DNA of 64,000 bases from Brevibacterium sp. XM4083 (GCF_006489205.2 NZ_VFYR02000001.1:900555-964554); one strand, 5' to 3'; counted from the first letter of the stretch, positions 48,139 to 57,250 are shown. Notes: generated by a model from the sequence alone, not told the origin. Numbers and translations are program-made.

Positions 48139-49064
48139 CAGGCCTCACCCGCCTCGGCGCTGCGGTGGAACGGGGACCGGGTCAGGGAGGAGCCCTCGAT
48201 GACGCGCGGTTCCTGCGGAAGGCGGCCGATCCGCTTCATCGCCTGGTAGGCGAGGAGGGAGACGACGAATCCGGCGGCGAGCAGAAGGAGCCCGGCTTGT
48301 GAGTTGTAGGCCGCAGCGGTCTCAGGGCGGGTCGAGAGGAACGCGAGGACGACCCAGGGGGCGGCGACGGCCAAGCGGGCGCCGTTGACGGTCCACTGCT
48401 GGCGGGCGGAGAGTTCGTTGCGGGTGCGCGCGTCGTCGCGGACGAACTGGGCGAGAGCCCGCAGCATCGTGCCCAGGTCGCTGCCGCCGACCTGCCGGGT
48501 CACGCTCAGGGCCGCGACGATGCGGTCGGCGACGGGGTCGGCGCTGACCTGGCGGAAGCGTTCGAGGGCGATCGCGAACGAGCCGCTCGCACGGTACTCC
48601 TCGGCGAAGACCTCGAAGAGCGGCCGCAGCGGCTCCGGTCCGCGGTGGGCGAGCGAACTCAGCGCTTCGGGCAGTGAGAGTCCCGCGCGCACGCCGGAAT
48701 TGAGATGGTCGAGGGTCTCGGGCCAGAGTTCGCGACGCAGCACCTGCTTCGAGCGCGCACGGTGCTGCAGATACCGGTAGGGCAGCCATGAGGCGAAGAG
48801 GCCGAAGCACAGCGCGATCGCCCACGAGCGGGTGAGCACGGTGGCGACGACGGTGACGGTGAGGAAGACGGCGATCGTGAGGAGGAGCAGGTGGAGGGGA
48901 CGCAGGCGGGGGAATCCCGCACCGGTGAGCACGTCGTCGAGTTCGCGGATCCACCGCCGCTGCTGCCGTCGCCTCGCCGTCTGCTCCCACAGGGACATCC
49001 AGATGAGCAGCAGTCCCGCGCCGAGGCAGGCTCCCACGAGCAGGCTCAGCTGCGAGTAGCTCAT
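48138..49064 (-). CDS. tadB: TadB-like type II secretion F membrane protein
   Basis: A 308-residue protein with an N-terminal helix, a helix pair near 60-100, and the T2SSF motif DHLNSGVRAGLSLPEALSSLA. The late conserved region reads RNELSARQQWTVNGARLAVAAPWVV. It partners TadC. Start and stop both overlap neighbours by ATGA, giving tight translational coupling of tadA-tadB-tadC. Confidence 0.92.
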   Translation of the reverse strand: MSYSQLSLLVGACLGAGLLLIWMSLWEQTARRRQQRRWIRELDDVLTGAGFPRLRPLHLLLLTIAVFLTVTVVATVLTRSWAIALCFGLFASWLPYRYLQHRARSKQVLRRELWPETLDHLNSGVRAGLSLPEALSSLAHRGPEPLRPLFEVFAEEYRASGSFAIALERFRQVSADPVADRIVAALSVTRQVGGSDLGTMLRALAQFVRDDARTRNELSARQQWTVNGARLAVAAPWVVLAFLSTRPETAAAYNSQAGLLLLAAGFVVSLLAYQAMKRIGRLPQEPRVIEGSSLTRSPFHRSAEAGEA

Positions 49065-50284
49065 GCCGCTTCCAAGATCTGGTGGAGGTCCTTGCCGATC
49101 GCGGAGAAGCGCTCGCCGAGGTGGCCGAATCCCTGTCCGCGCACCAGCGTCCCGTGCGGGGAATGGAAGAGGGTGTCGAGTTCGATGACGTCGCCTTCGA
49201 CTCCGCCGGGCACGGCGCAGATCTCGTCGACGTGGCGGATCCCGCTGTTGTCGCGGCGCAGGTGGACGACGACGTCGATGCTCACCGCCACCGTCGGGAC
49301 GACGAACGATGAGGAGATGTTCGCCCCGGCGAGCAGCGGCAGGGTCGAGATCTTCGTGATCGCCGCACGCGCGGAGTTCGCATGGATCGTGCCCATGCCG
49401 GGCAGGCCCGAATTCAGGGCGACGAGGAGGTCGAGGCTCTCGGCTTCCCGGACCTCTCCGACGATGATCCGCGTCGGGCGCATTCGCAGGGCCTCCTTGA
49501 CGAGTGCGCGGAGGGTCACGGCACCGGTGCCTTCGAGCGAGGGCTGGCGGCACTGCATCGGGACCCAGTCGCGGCTGGGGAGGTTGAGTTCGAAGACCTC
49601 CTCGCAGCTGACGATGCGTTCGCGGGCGGGAATCGACCCGGCCAGAGCGTTGAGCATCGTCGTTTTCCCTGCCTGGGTGGCGCCGGAGACGAGGATGTTC
49701 GCCCCGCAGCTCACGGCGGCGTCGAGGAAGCGGGCGGCCGGGGGAGTGAGCGATCCCTGGGCGACGAGGGCGGCGAGGTTGCGGGGCCGCTGGATGAACT
49801 TGCGGATGTTCACTGCCGGGGAGGATCGGGTGATGTCGGGGAGGACGACGTGGAGCCGGGAGCCGTCGGGAAGCATGGCGTCGACGAAGGGCTGTGAGAG
49901 GTCGACACGGCGGCCCGAGGTGCGCAGCATCCGCTCGATGAGGTCATCGAGTTCGCCGCCGGTCAGCTTCGTCGTCGTGAGCTGGTGGACACCGTCGACG
50001 GCGATGAAGACCTCGCTCGGCGAGTTGATCCAGATCTCCTCGACCCGGGGGTCCTCGAAGTAGTCCTGAAGAGCTCCGTAGCCGGAGAGCTGATTGTCGA
50101 TGAATCGGAACGTCGCCTCTTTGTCCGTCAGCGGCGGAAGGTCAGCGGTGAGGCTGCGCTCGTCGTACTCGGAGATCACCGAGCGGATGACTTCGCGGGA
50201 GCGCTGCACATCGGTTCGCGGATCCACGTCGAGGTCTCGGATCCTCTTGTGGACCTCGCTGGTGATGACCTCGGTGGCTTCCAC
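49061..50284 (-). CDS. tadA: TadA/CpaF pilus assembly ATPase
   Basis: A 407-residue secretion ATPase: N-terminal helical domain, then Walker A SGATQAGKTTMLNAL, the Asp-box RIVSCEEVFELNL, Walker B ALRMRPTRIIVGEVRE and His-box GMGTIHANSARAAI. It drives Flp pilin assembly. I use the GTG at 50284 because GAGGGA stands six bases upstream; a TTG 21 codons earlier is in frame but poorly supported. A CpaE/Ssd-like gene usually preceding tadA is absent here. Confidence 0.93.
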   Translation of the reverse strand: MEATEVITSEVHKRIRDLDVDPRTDVQRSREVIRSVISEYDERSLTADLPPLTDKEATFRFIDNQLSGYGALQDYFEDPRVEEIWINSPSEVFIAVDGVHQLTTTKLTGGELDDLIERMLRTSGRRVDLSQPFVDAMLPDGSRLHVVLPDITRSSPAVNIRKFIQRPRNLAALVAQGSLTPPAARFLDAAVSCGANILVSGATQAGKTTMLNALAGSIPARERIVSCEEVFELNLPSRDWVPMQCRQPSLEGTGAVTLRALVKEALRMRPTRIIVGEVREAESLDLLVALNSGLPGMGTIHANSARAAITKISTLPLLAGANISSSFVVPTVAVSIDVVVHLRRDNSGIRHVDEICAVPGGVEGDVIELDTLFHSPHGTLVRGQGFGHLGERFSAIGKDLHQILEAA

Positions 50285-50367
50285 AGTGAATCCCTCGGTG
50301 GCGATCGGCGAGTCCGTCGGTGTGAGCGGCGGGCAATAGGTTGTCAATGTATCCGCGAAATTCCCAT

Positions 50368-50398
50368 TTATCCAGACTTTCTCACAATCTGTGGATAA
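50368..50398. promoter_or_regulatory. Pair of DnaA-box-like sites in the tadA-prfB gap
   Basis: TGTGGATAA at 50390-50398 is an exact reverse DnaA box (TTATCCACA). TTATCCAGA at 50368-50376 matches 8 of 9 in the opposite orientation. They face each other in the 259-bp divergent gap between tadA and prfB. The remaining gap holds a TAGAAT -10-like hexamer at 50529-50534 ahead of prfB. DnaA control is an inference. Confidence 0.45.
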
Positions 50399-50543
50399 CT
50401 TCGGGTGGTGTTAGAGAAATGCCATGGATGTAGTTAAGGACGCGTTCCGGTGAGGTGCTGTGCGTCCTGATCCGTCTGCTGTCCGCGTCCGGGCGGTCGG
50501 CAGTTCCGACGGCGTGTGTCCCATGGACTAGAATCGAGGCATT

Positions 50544-51662
50544 ATGGCCACGACTGATCACGCTTCCGAAATCGCCAACCTCCGCAGCACCTATCAGGCG
50601 ATCCTCGACGTCTCCGACCTGCCGACTCTGCGTGACGAGGTCGCCGAGCTCACCGAGGAAGCATCGGCTCCGACGTTCTGGGACGACCCCGATTCGGCGC
50701 AGAAGACCTCGGCGAAGCTCTCGCACAAGCAGGGCACGCTCGAGAAGCTCGAGAAGTTCGGAGAGCGCATCGACGATGCCGAGCTCCTCATCGAGATGTC
50801 CGAGGCCGAAGGCGACTCGGACTCGCTCGTCGAAGCCGAACGCGATATCGCCAAGCTCAAGGATCAGCTCGGCGAGCTCGAGATCTCGACCCTGCTCTCC
50901 GGCGAATACGATGAGCGCTCGGCGGTCGTCACCGTCCGTTCCGGTGCCGGCGGCGACGACGCGACGGATTGGGCGCAGATGCTCATCCGCATGTACATCC
51001 GCTGGGCTGAGGGCCGCGGCTACAATGTCCAGGAGCTCGACACCTCCTACGCCGAAGGCGCCGGTATCAAGTCGGCGACGATCCAGGTCAACGCCCCCTA
51101 CGCCTACGGCACGCTGTCGGTCGAGGCCGGCACGCATCGCCTCGTGCGCATCAGCCCCTTCGACAATCAGGGCCGCCGCCAGACCTCCTTCGCCGCCGTC
51201 GAGGTCGTCCCGCTCATCGAGTCGACCGACCACATCGAGGTCGACGAGAACGACCTGCGCATCGACGTCTACCGGTCCTCGGGACCCGGCGGCCAGTCCG
51301 TCAACACGACGGACTCCGCCGTGCGCATCACGCACCTGCCGACCGGCGTCGTCGTGAGCATGCAGAACGAGAAGTCGCAGATCCAGAACAAGGAGGCCGC
51401 GATGCGCGTCCTCCAGTCACGCCTCCTCGAGCGCAAGCGCCAGGAGGAGGCCGCGCAGAAGAAGGAGCTCGCCGGCGACATCAAGGCGAGCTGGGGCGAT
51501 CAGATGCGCTCGTACGTCACGCACCCCTACCAGATGGTCAAGGATCTGCGCACCGGGTACGAGGTCAACAACCCCCAGGCCGTCTTCGACGGCGACCTCG
51601 ACGGACTCATCGAAGCGGGCATCCGCTGGCGCAAGCAGCAGGAGAACGCCGAGGAGGAGTGA
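50544..51662 (+). CDS. prfB: Peptide chain release factor 2
   Basis: The 372-residue protein has the stop-codon-reading SPF tripeptide near residue 204 ([10 protein letters not shown]) and the peptidyl-hydrolysis GGQ motif near 250 ([16 protein letters not shown]). It terminates translation at UGA and UAA. The frame is continuous from ATG to stop, so the autoregulatory +1 frameshift found in many bacteria is absent, as I would expect in Actinobacteria. Length matches RF2 rather than RF1. Confidence 0.96.
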   Translation: MATTDHASEIANLRSTYQAILDVSDLPTLRDEVAELTEEASAPTFWDDPDSAQKTSAKLSHKQGTLEKLEKFGERIDDAELLIEMSEAEGDSDSLVEAERDIAKLKDQLGELEISTLLSGEYDERSAVVTVRSGAGGDDATDWAQMLIRMYIRWAEGRGYNVQELDTSYAEGAGIKSATIQVNAPYAYGTLSVEAGTHRLVRISPFDNQGRRQTSFAAVEVVPLIESTDHIEVDENDLRIDVYRSSGPGGQSVNTTDSAVRITHLPTGVVVSMQNEKSQIQNKEAAMRVLQSRLLERKRQEEAAQKKELAGDIKASWGDQMRSYVTHPYQMVKDLRTGYEVNNPQAVFDGDLDGLIEAGIRWRKQQENAEEE

Positions 51663-51738
51663 CGCCGCCGCGCCACCGCCTCGGCGAGCTCGGTGCCCGA
51701 GGTTGAAGCGCAACCGACACGGTCCTTGCGGTGACCTA

Positions 51739-51771
51739 CCCCGAATGTATCGAATAGAGATACAATCGGGG
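51739..51771 (+). promoter_or_regulatory. 33-bp palindromic operator/promoter of the AbiEi gene
   Basis: CCCCGAATGTATC (51739-51751) and GATACAATCGGGG (51759-51771) match as an inverted repeat at 12 of 13 positions around a seven-base spacer. The right arm contains TACAAT, a good -10 hexamer, and the dyad ends one base before the ATG. Known AbiEi antitoxins repress their own promoter through inverted repeats. The -10 position predicts a leaderless mRNA. Confidence 0.75.
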
Positions 51772-51772
51772 T

Positions 51773-52489
51773 ATGGCGCAAGCGGTTGTCGACGTCCTCG
51801 AGCTTGCCGCTGAACAGCAGGGTCTTCTTACCACGCACCAGGCGCAGCGGCGGGGCATCTCCCGCCTTGCCCTGAGTCGGCTGGCGGGTCAGGGCATCAT
51901 TGAGCGCGTCTCACATGGCGTCTACGCGACTCTCGAAGGGGCGACAGGGCCTCACATCGAACTGATCGCTGCGTGGCTGTCTCTTGAGCCCGAACGCTTC
52001 GCCCATGAACGACTTGGCGCGGGCCCCGAGGGATTCACGGTCACTCACCGCTCCGCTGCAGAGCTCATGGGCCTGGGCCAGATGGTTCCCGACAAGCTCG
52101 AGTTCGTGTCGACCAGGCGGAAGCGCACCGGACTGCAGCAGGTGCGCCTGCGTCGTAGATCGATCGGCAATGACGACATTGCCATCATCGCAGGACTGCC
52201 GTGTACGACGGTTGAGCGAACCATCGCCGATCTTGTCGAATCGCGGGAGGACCTGTCGCTGGTCTCCGATGTCGTCGCTGATGCGGAGCCCGGCTCCATT
52301 GACTTCGAGAAGTTATCGGATCTTCTCGAACCGCTCGCGCGTAGGAACGGCCGCGAATCGGGAAGCGATCTTCTCAGACTCCTGATCAGCGGGTCGCGAC
52401 GCGAGGCCGAACTGCTCGAGGCCGCGCGTCTGACCTCTCTGTCCGCCGACCGCGACTCGTCCCGAATCACCGCGGCAGGGCCGAAGTGA
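51773..52489 (+). CDS. AbiEi-type antitoxin / transcriptional regulator (type IV toxin-antitoxin)
   Basis: The 238-residue protein has the N-terminal AbiEi winged-helix domain (GLLTTHQAQRRGISRLALSRL, then GIIERVSHGVYA) and the C-terminal AbiEi region (FVSTRRKRTGLQQVRL; GLPCTTVERTIADLVES). AbiEi neutralises the AbiEii nucleotidyltransferase indirectly and represses the operon. Here the downstream toxin gene is broken, so this gene is an orphan antitoxin. Lower GC than neighbours suggests acquisition. No ribosome site is visible, consistent with leaderless translation. Confidence 0.88.
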   Translation: MAQAVVDVLELAAEQQGLLTTHQAQRRGISRLALSRLAGQGIIERVSHGVYATLEGATGPHIELIAAWLSLEPERFAHERLGAGPEGFTVTHRSAAELMGLGQMVPDKLEFVSTRRKRTGLQQVRLRRRSIGNDDIAIIAGLPCTTVERTIADLVESREDLSLVSDVVADAEPGSIDFEKLSDLLEPLARRNGRESGSDLLRLLISGSRREAELLEAARLTSLSADRDSSRITAAGPK

Positions 52490-52526
52490 TCGGGGAGAGG
52501 GCCTCTATGGCTGCGCAGGATGTCGC

Positions 52527-53101
52527 ATGAGCGCGACGAGTGAATACTCGAGTCCGCGAGCTGTGCTGCAGGCCATCACCGCGGCGGCAAAGCGTCATGC
52601 ACTGATTCTCAACACCACTGTCGATGCGATGATGCAGATGGAATACCGGAACAGGTTCCTAGCCCGCGTGTTCAGTTCCGCCTTTACCCGTTGGTCGATC
52701 AGATTGCGGACAAGGTCGCCGCGATGACCGAAGTGCATTCGGGTGGCCGCCGATCGACCAGGTCCAGGGACTTGGTCGATATAGTCACGTATGCCTCGAC
52801 ACAAGCGTTCGAGAGCCGACCGTTGGCGCAGGCCATTGCAGCGGAAATGAGGCTGAGGCGCCTGCCGGACGATGATATCGCCGGTCGTATACCAGCTGAG
52901 GACTGGCGTGCGCGGTATGCGGTCGAAGCGGCACGGATCACCCACTGTCGCCGCCATCCGACGATCTCGGACGCCGTCGACCTCGTCAGGACGTTCATCG
53001 ACGACGCTCTCGCCGAGACCACAGCAGCGAAGCGATGGAATCCAGACCTCTTGGAGTGGGAACGCACCGACCCCACGCCGCCACCGCCTCGGCGCGGGTG
53101 A
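52527..53101 (+). pseudogene. AbiEii-type nucleotidyltransferase toxin, internally deleted and frameshifted
   Basis: The first frame starts SPRAVLQAITAAAKRHA and runs to YRNRFLARVF, the usual AbiEii N-terminus. The second frame resumes at about 52677 with RLYPLVDQIADKVAAMTE and SRDLVDIV, the AbiEii C-terminal part. Between them the family's catalytic segment (LKGG and GRxTxDxD) is missing and the frame shifts. The full protein is normally about 290 residues; roughly 100 central residues have gone. No toxin activity is expected. The second frame reads on to 53101. Confidence 0.8.
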
Positions 53102-53229
53102 ACGCATCGTGGTGGGACTGTGAACTTCATCAGATGCGCAACACACGCCCCGCCGCCTCCGCGCACATCACGGAACTGTTACGTACAGTGGAAGCGGCCG
53201 AGCCATCCGCGACACGATTGAAGACCCTC

Positions 53230-53919
53230 TTGATCACATTCGACTCCGTTTCGAAGTCCTACGACACCCGCACCCGGGCGGCCCTCGACTCCATCTCGTT
53301 CGAGGCTGACCGCGGGGAATTCGTGTTCCTCGTCGGAGCCTCAGGATCGGGCAAGTCGACGGTCATCCGCCTCATCCTCCGCGAAGAGGTGCCGACGAAG
53401 GGGCGGATCTCCGTGGCGGGGAAGTCCGTGGTGAAGATGCCGTCCTGGCGAGTGCCCTACCTGCGACGCGGCATCGGCACGGTGTTCCAGGACTTCCGGC
53501 TGCTGCCGAACAAGACGGTCTTCGCCAACGTCGCCTTCGCCCTCCAGGTCATCGGCAAGTCACGGGCGTCGATGTCGACGCTCGTGCCCGACGTCCTCGA
53601 GACCGTGGGCCTGGCCGGCAAGGAGAAGCGCTACCCGTACGAGCTCTCCGGCGGTGAGCAGCAGCGCGTCGCGATCGCCCGCGCCGTCGTCAACAAGCCG
53701 GGGATCCTCCTCGCCGACGAACCGACGGGCAACCTCGACCCCGTGACCAGCGCTGACATCATGTCGGTGCTCGAGAAGATCAACCGCAACGGCACCACCG
53801 TGCTCATGGCCACGCACGACGGGGAGATCGTCAACCGGATGGCCAAGCGCGTCATCGAGCTCAAAGAGGGCCGCATCGTCCGCGACGTCGAGCACGGCAC
53901 GTACGGAGTCGCCTCATGA
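53230..53919 (+). CDS. ftsE: Cell-division ABC ATPase FtsE
   Basis: The 229-residue ATPase has Walker [17 protein letters not shown]-loop [19 protein letters not shown] typical of FtsE, signature [16 protein letters not shown], and Walker [14 protein letters not shown]. Start TTG at 53230 gives the usual beginning ([12 protein letters not shown]) and length. FtsE with FtsX transmits division state to a periplasmic or extracellular wall hydrolase. It overlaps ftsX by ATGA. The 128-bp upstream region after the toxin remnant should hold the promoter. Confidence 0.94.
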   Translation: MITFDSVSKSYDTRTRAALDSISFEADRGEFVFLVGASGSGKSTVIRLILREEVPTKGRISVAGKSVVKMPSWRVPYLRRGIGTVFQDFRLLPNKTVFANVAFALQVIGKSRASMSTLVPDVLETVGLAGKEKRYPYELSGGEQQRVAIARAVVNKPGILLADEPTGNLDPVTSADIMSVLEKINRNGTTVLMATHDGEIVNRMAKRVIELKEGRIVRDVEHGTYGVAS

Positions 53920-54830
53920 GAGCCGGCTTCATCCTCTCCGAGGTCGGATCGGGCCTGAAGAAGAACTTCTCGATGGTCCTCTCCGTCGTCCTCGTCACCT
54001 TCGTCTCCCTCCTCTTCGTCGGCGCCGCGATCCTCCTGCAGATGCAGGTCGGGCAGATGAAGGACTACTGGTACGACCGCGTCCAGGTCTCGATCTTCCT
54101 CTGCCCGCCGGATTCCGAGGCGACGAACTGCGTCGACGGCGAGGTCACCGACACGCAGAAGAAGAACATCGAGGACGCGCTCTCCAGCTCCGATCTCGCC
54201 CCGTACGTCGACACCGTCTACTTCGAGGACAAGGCCGAGGCCTACCAGCGCTTCCAGGACCAGTTCGCGGGCACGAGCCTCGAGGGCACCGTGCCCGAGG
54301 AGGACATGAACGAGTCCTTCCGGGTCAAGCTCAAGGACGCCGAGCAGTACCAGATCATCAACGAGTACTTCTCCTCGACCCAGGGCGTCGAAGAGGTCGT
54401 CGACCAGAATCAGCTCCTCGACCGCCTCTTCGGGGTCCTCAACGTCGCCACCGTCGTCGCGATCGCGATCGCCGGCATCATGCTCCTGTGCGCGATGCTG
54501 CTCATCGCCACGACGATCCGCCTCTCCGCGTTCGCCAGACGCAGGGAGACGGGGATCATGCGCCTCGTCGGCGCCTCGAACTCCTTCATCCAGCTCCCGT
54601 TCCTCCTCGAAGGCGTCATCGCCGCAGCGATCGGTGCGGGGCTCGCCGCCGGCTCGCTGGGCCTGCTCGTCCACTTCGGGGTGAGCGGCTGGCTGCAGGA
54701 CCAGGCGACCGGGTTCAGTCTCATCTCCGGCGTCGACGTCCTCATCGTCGCCCCGATCCTCCTCGTCATCGGCATCGTCATGGCCGGTGCCTCCTCCCTC
54801 ATCACACTCAACAAGTACACGAAGGTCTGA
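53916..54830 (+). CDS. ftsX: Cell-division protein FtsX
   Basis: A 304-residue protein with four membrane segments: one near residues 20-45, then a large extracellular loop (about 120 residues with two cysteines, [11 protein letters not shown]), and three more from about 170 on. The FtsX/MacB family motif [27 protein letters not shown] lies between helices 2 and 3. The loop is where actinobacterial FtsX contacts its NlpC/P60 or M23 partner. The M23 gene starts one base after the stop. Confidence 0.94.
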   Translation: MRAGFILSEVGSGLKKNFSMVLSVVLVTFVSLLFVGAAILLQMQVGQMKDYWYDRVQVSIFLCPPDSEATNCVDGEVTDTQKKNIEDALSSSDLAPYVDTVYFEDKAEAYQRFQDQFAGTSLEGTVPEEDMNESFRVKLKDAEQYQIINEYFSSTQGVEEVVDQNQLLDRLFGVLNVATVVAIAIAGIMLLCAMLLIATTIRLSAFARRRETGIMRLVGASNSFIQLPFLLEGVIAAAIGAGLAAGSLGLLVHFGVSGWLQDQATGFSLISGVDVLIVAPILLVIGIVMAGASSLITLNKYTKV

Positions 54831-54831
54831 G

Positions 54832-56061
54832 ATGAAACGCAGGCTTCCCCTTCTCGTCACGGCTGCTGTGCTTGCCGTCGTCATGCCGGTCACCTCGGCG
54901 ACGGCGAATCCGCGCGACGACAAGAACAAGGTCGACGAACGCGTCAAGGAGCTTCAGCAGGAGTTCGAGGGCCTCGACGAGGACCTCGCCCGGGTCATCG
55001 CCGAACGCGACGAGGCCAAGGAGGCCCTGCCGGCCGCGGAGGAAGCGTCCCAGAAGGCTGACGACGCCCTCGCCGAGGCGGTGCAGAAGGATGAGGACCT
55101 CGCCGCCCGTCTGACCTCGGCGGAGAACGCGCAGTCCGATCTCAAGGACGAGATCCAGCAGGGCACGGACGAGATCGAGAAGAACCGCACCGCGGCGGCG
55201 CGGATCGGTCGGCAGGCGTACCAGAACTCCGGCATCACCTCTGACCTCGCGATGCTGCTCCAGATGGCCGAGGGCACGAGTGCCGACGGCGGCATCGGCC
55301 GCGTCGACTCCGCGGTGCGGTCCCAGCAGCGCACGATCGATGACCTCTCCGAGCAGCGCGCGCTCAATGAGAACAACGAGGAGCGCCTTTCCGGGGTCAC
55401 CGATGAGATCTCGGATCTCAAGGATGAGGCCGCCGAGGCGGTCATAGCGAAGGAGGCCGCCCAGGCCGACGCGAAGAAGAAGGCCGACGACCTCAACAAC
55501 CTCATCTCCGCCAAGGACGACGCCGAGCAGACGATCTCGGACAACAAGGACAAGACCGAGCAGCAGCTCGCCGATGAGAAGGCGGAGCAGGAGCGGCTCG
55601 CGAAGGAGGTCCGCGAGTGGGAGAAGGAGCAGGAGGCGAAGGGCAACTTCGTCTACGGCGACGGTGTCCTCGCCAACCCCGCCGAGGGCTTCCCGATCAC
55701 CTCGCAGTTCGGCTACCGCATCCACCCGATCACGGGCAACCGGAAGCTGCACACCGGCACCGACTTCGGAGTGCCCTGCGGAACGTCGATCCGGGCGGCC
55801 GGTGACGGCGTCGTCGTCAGCGCCGGGTGGGCCGGAGGCTACGGCAATCGTGTCGTCATCTCCCACGGCAAGATTGACGGCAAGTCGATCGCCTCGACGT
55901 ACAACCACAACACGAGCCTGAGCGTGAAGGCCGGGCAGAAGGTGAAGAAGGGCGACGTCATCTCCCAGTCGGGCACGACCGGCGCCTCGACCGGCTGCCA
56001 CCTCCACTTCGAGATCATGGAGAACGGCGGCTACGTCAACGCGATGCCGTTCATCTCGTAA
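54832..56061 (+). CDS. Secreted M23 peptidase with coiled coil (EnvC-like, FtsEX partner)
   Basis: A 409-residue exported protein: Sec signal (VTAAVLAVVMPVTSATA), a long coiled-coil region from about 35 to 265 rich in Glu/Lys/Ala, and a LytM/M23 domain. Zinc and catalytic motifs are LHTGTDFG (His, Asp) and CHLHFEIM (HxH). The intact zinc site suggests an active endopeptidase, unlike some EnvC proteins that are only activators. The gene follows ftsX by one base, so the three form an FtsE-FtsX-hydrolase module for septal wall cleavage. Confidence 0.92.
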   Translation: MKRRLPLLVTAAVLAVVMPVTSATANPRDDKNKVDERVKELQQEFEGLDEDLARVIAERDEAKEALPAAEEASQKADDALAEAVQKDEDLAARLTSAENAQSDLKDEIQQGTDEIEKNRTAAARIGRQAYQNSGITSDLAMLLQMAEGTSADGGIGRVDSAVRSQQRTIDDLSEQRALNENNEERLSGVTDEISDLKDEAAEAVIAKEAAQADAKKKADDLNNLISAKDDAEQTISDNKDKTEQQLADEKAEQERLAKEVREWEKEQEAKGNFVYGDGVLANPAEGFPITSQFGYRIHPITGNRKLHTGTDFGVPCGTSIRAAGDGVVVSAGWAGGYGNRVVISHGKIDGKSIASTYNHNTSLSVKAGQKVKKGDVISQSGTTGASTGCHLHFEIMENGGYVNAMPFIS

Positions 56062-56226
56062 GTCGCTTCTTCCGGCGGTCACGGCGGGTGCGCCGGAACT
56101 GCAGATGGGATAGACTGGTGGGTCTGCGTGTGCAGGTCCGTGGCGGTCATCGCACCGCCCACCGGGCACAGCGGACACGAGCATCACACGAGAGCATCGG
56201 ACAAGAGGAGAGAGAGGAGGCCGGTC

Positions 56227-56697
56227 ATGCCGAAGGACACCGGGAAGAAGGTCATCGCGAGGAACCGCAAGGCACGCCACGACTACCACATCGAGGACAC
56301 GTGGGAGGCCGGCCTCGTCCTCACCGGCACCGAGGTGAAGTCGCTGCGTGAGGGCAGGGCGTCGCTGACGGACGGGTTCGCGCTCATCTTCCAGAACGAA
56401 GCGTGGCTGGAGAACGTCTACATCCCCGAATACCTTCAGGGCACGTGGACGAACCACGCGGCCCGGCGCCGGCGCAAGCTGCTGCTCCACCGGGAGGAGA
56501 TCCTCAAGATCTCGCAGAAGGTCAAGGAATCGGGGCGCACCCTCATCCCTCTCGAACTCTACTTCGAAGGGTCCCGGGTCAAGGTCGAGATCGCTCTGGC
56601 CCGCGGCAAGCGCGATTGGGACAAGCGGCAGTCGCTGCGCGAAGCCCAGGACAAGCGCGAGGCCGAGCGGGCGATGAAGTCCAAGCAGTACCTCTGA
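56227..56697 (+). CDS. smpB: SsrA-binding protein SmpB
   Basis: The 156-residue protein has [22 protein letters not shown] near the N-terminus, [16 protein letters not shown], and NVYIPEY. The basic tail [21 protein letters not shown] enters the decoding centre during trans-translation. It carries tmRNA to stalled ribosomes. ATG 56227 follows GAGGAGG. tmRNA is encoded immediately downstream, as in many actinobacteria. The 165-bp region upstream contains TAGACT-type promoter bases near 56113. Confidence 0.96.
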   Translation: MPKDTGKKVIARNRKARHDYHIEDTWEAGLVLTGTEVKSLREGRASLTDGFALIFQNEAWLENVYIPEYLQGTWTNHAARRRRKLLLHREEILKISQKVKESGRTLIPLELYFEGSRVKVEIALARGKRDWDKRQSLREAQDKREAERAMKSKQYL

Positions 56698-56726
56698 GCC
56701 TTTCACCGGACCCCCCGGGAATGCAA

Positions 56727-56756
56727 TTGGCCCGGTCGGTGTTGAGAGAGTATGCT
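56727..56756 (+). promoter_or_regulatory. Candidate ssrA promoter
   Basis: TTGGCC (56727-56732) and TATGCT (56751-56756) are separated by 18 bp. Transcription would start near 56763 and give a leader of roughly 60 bases before the mature tmRNA 5' end, removed by RNase P. Confidence 0.45.
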
Positions 56757-56826
56757 GGTGTTCCTGCCCAGCGGCAGAGCCTGTTCGTCCAGGTGATGTC
56801 GGTGAGCAGGGTTGGCAACAGAATAT

Positions 56827-57203
56827 GGGGATGATCGGTTTCGACGTTGGACACTGCGTCGGGAGAAGCGGGCCGAGAATGCAGAGTCACCTCGTTAATG
56901 TCCTCTGCAAAACAATAGGTGCTAAATCTGAAAACCGCACCGATTTCGCCCTCGCTGCCTGATAGAGCGCGAGCTGCGAATCCGTCAGCCTAGAGTTGCC
57001 TCTGCTCTAGATCCTGGCGTCGCTTAAGAGGCCACTGCTTCGGATGCACGTTGGGGGCATCTGAGGGACTCTTACCCAACTCCGTTCGTTGGTCTACGTG
57101 TTCGTGCGATGACCAGAACCTAAGAAACTGCCTCACGAACTGCGCCCGGAGAAGTCCTGACAATCTGCCGACGGACGCGGGTTCGATTCCCGCCATCTCC
57201 ACT
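56827..57203 (+). ncRNA. ssrA: Transfer-messenger RNA (tmRNA)
   Basis: The 5' end GGGGATGATCGGTTTCGACG is the conserved tmRNA start. The 3' end carries the T-arm GGGTTCGATTCCCGCC, and GGGGATG at the 5' end pairs with CATCTCC (57194-57200) as the acceptor stem. CCA is not encoded. The tag frame starts at a GCT resume codon near 56922 and encodes AKSENRTDFALAA followed by tandem stops TGA TAG. The tag's ALAA end marks proteins for degradation. Length is about 375 nucleotides, one piece. The last 21 bases are repeated at 59000-59020. Confidence 0.95.
57183..57203 (+). repeat. Attachment-site repeat, left (inside ssrA 3' end)
   Basis: A 21-bp sequence beginning TCGATTCCCGCCATC, part of the tmRNA T-arm and acceptor stem. 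An exact second copy lies at 59000-59020. Tyrosine integrases commonly use tmRNA 3' ends and rebuild the gene on integration. Confidence 0.85.
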
Positions 57204-57212
57204 TTCGATTAG

Positions 57213-57250
57213 AGCCCGGCGACTCAGACCCTTGAGTTGCCGGGCTTCTT
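57213..57250 (+). terminator. Intrinsic terminator after ssrA
   Basis: AGCCCGGC plus ACTCA (57213-57225) pairs with TGAGT plus GCCGGGCT (57233-57246) with one G-T pair in the stem and a seven-base loop, followed by TCTTCG. It lies 10 bases after the tmRNA 3' end and belongs to the inserted element. Confidence 0.8.

Noticed and set aside
50368..50398. Replication origin
   Set aside because: Two DnaA-like boxes alone are not enough, and dnaA, dnaN and an AT-rich unwinding region are absent.
50544..50640. Programmed frameshift in prfB
   Set aside because: The frame is continuous from ATG through SPF and GGQ motifs, and no in-frame early UGA exists.
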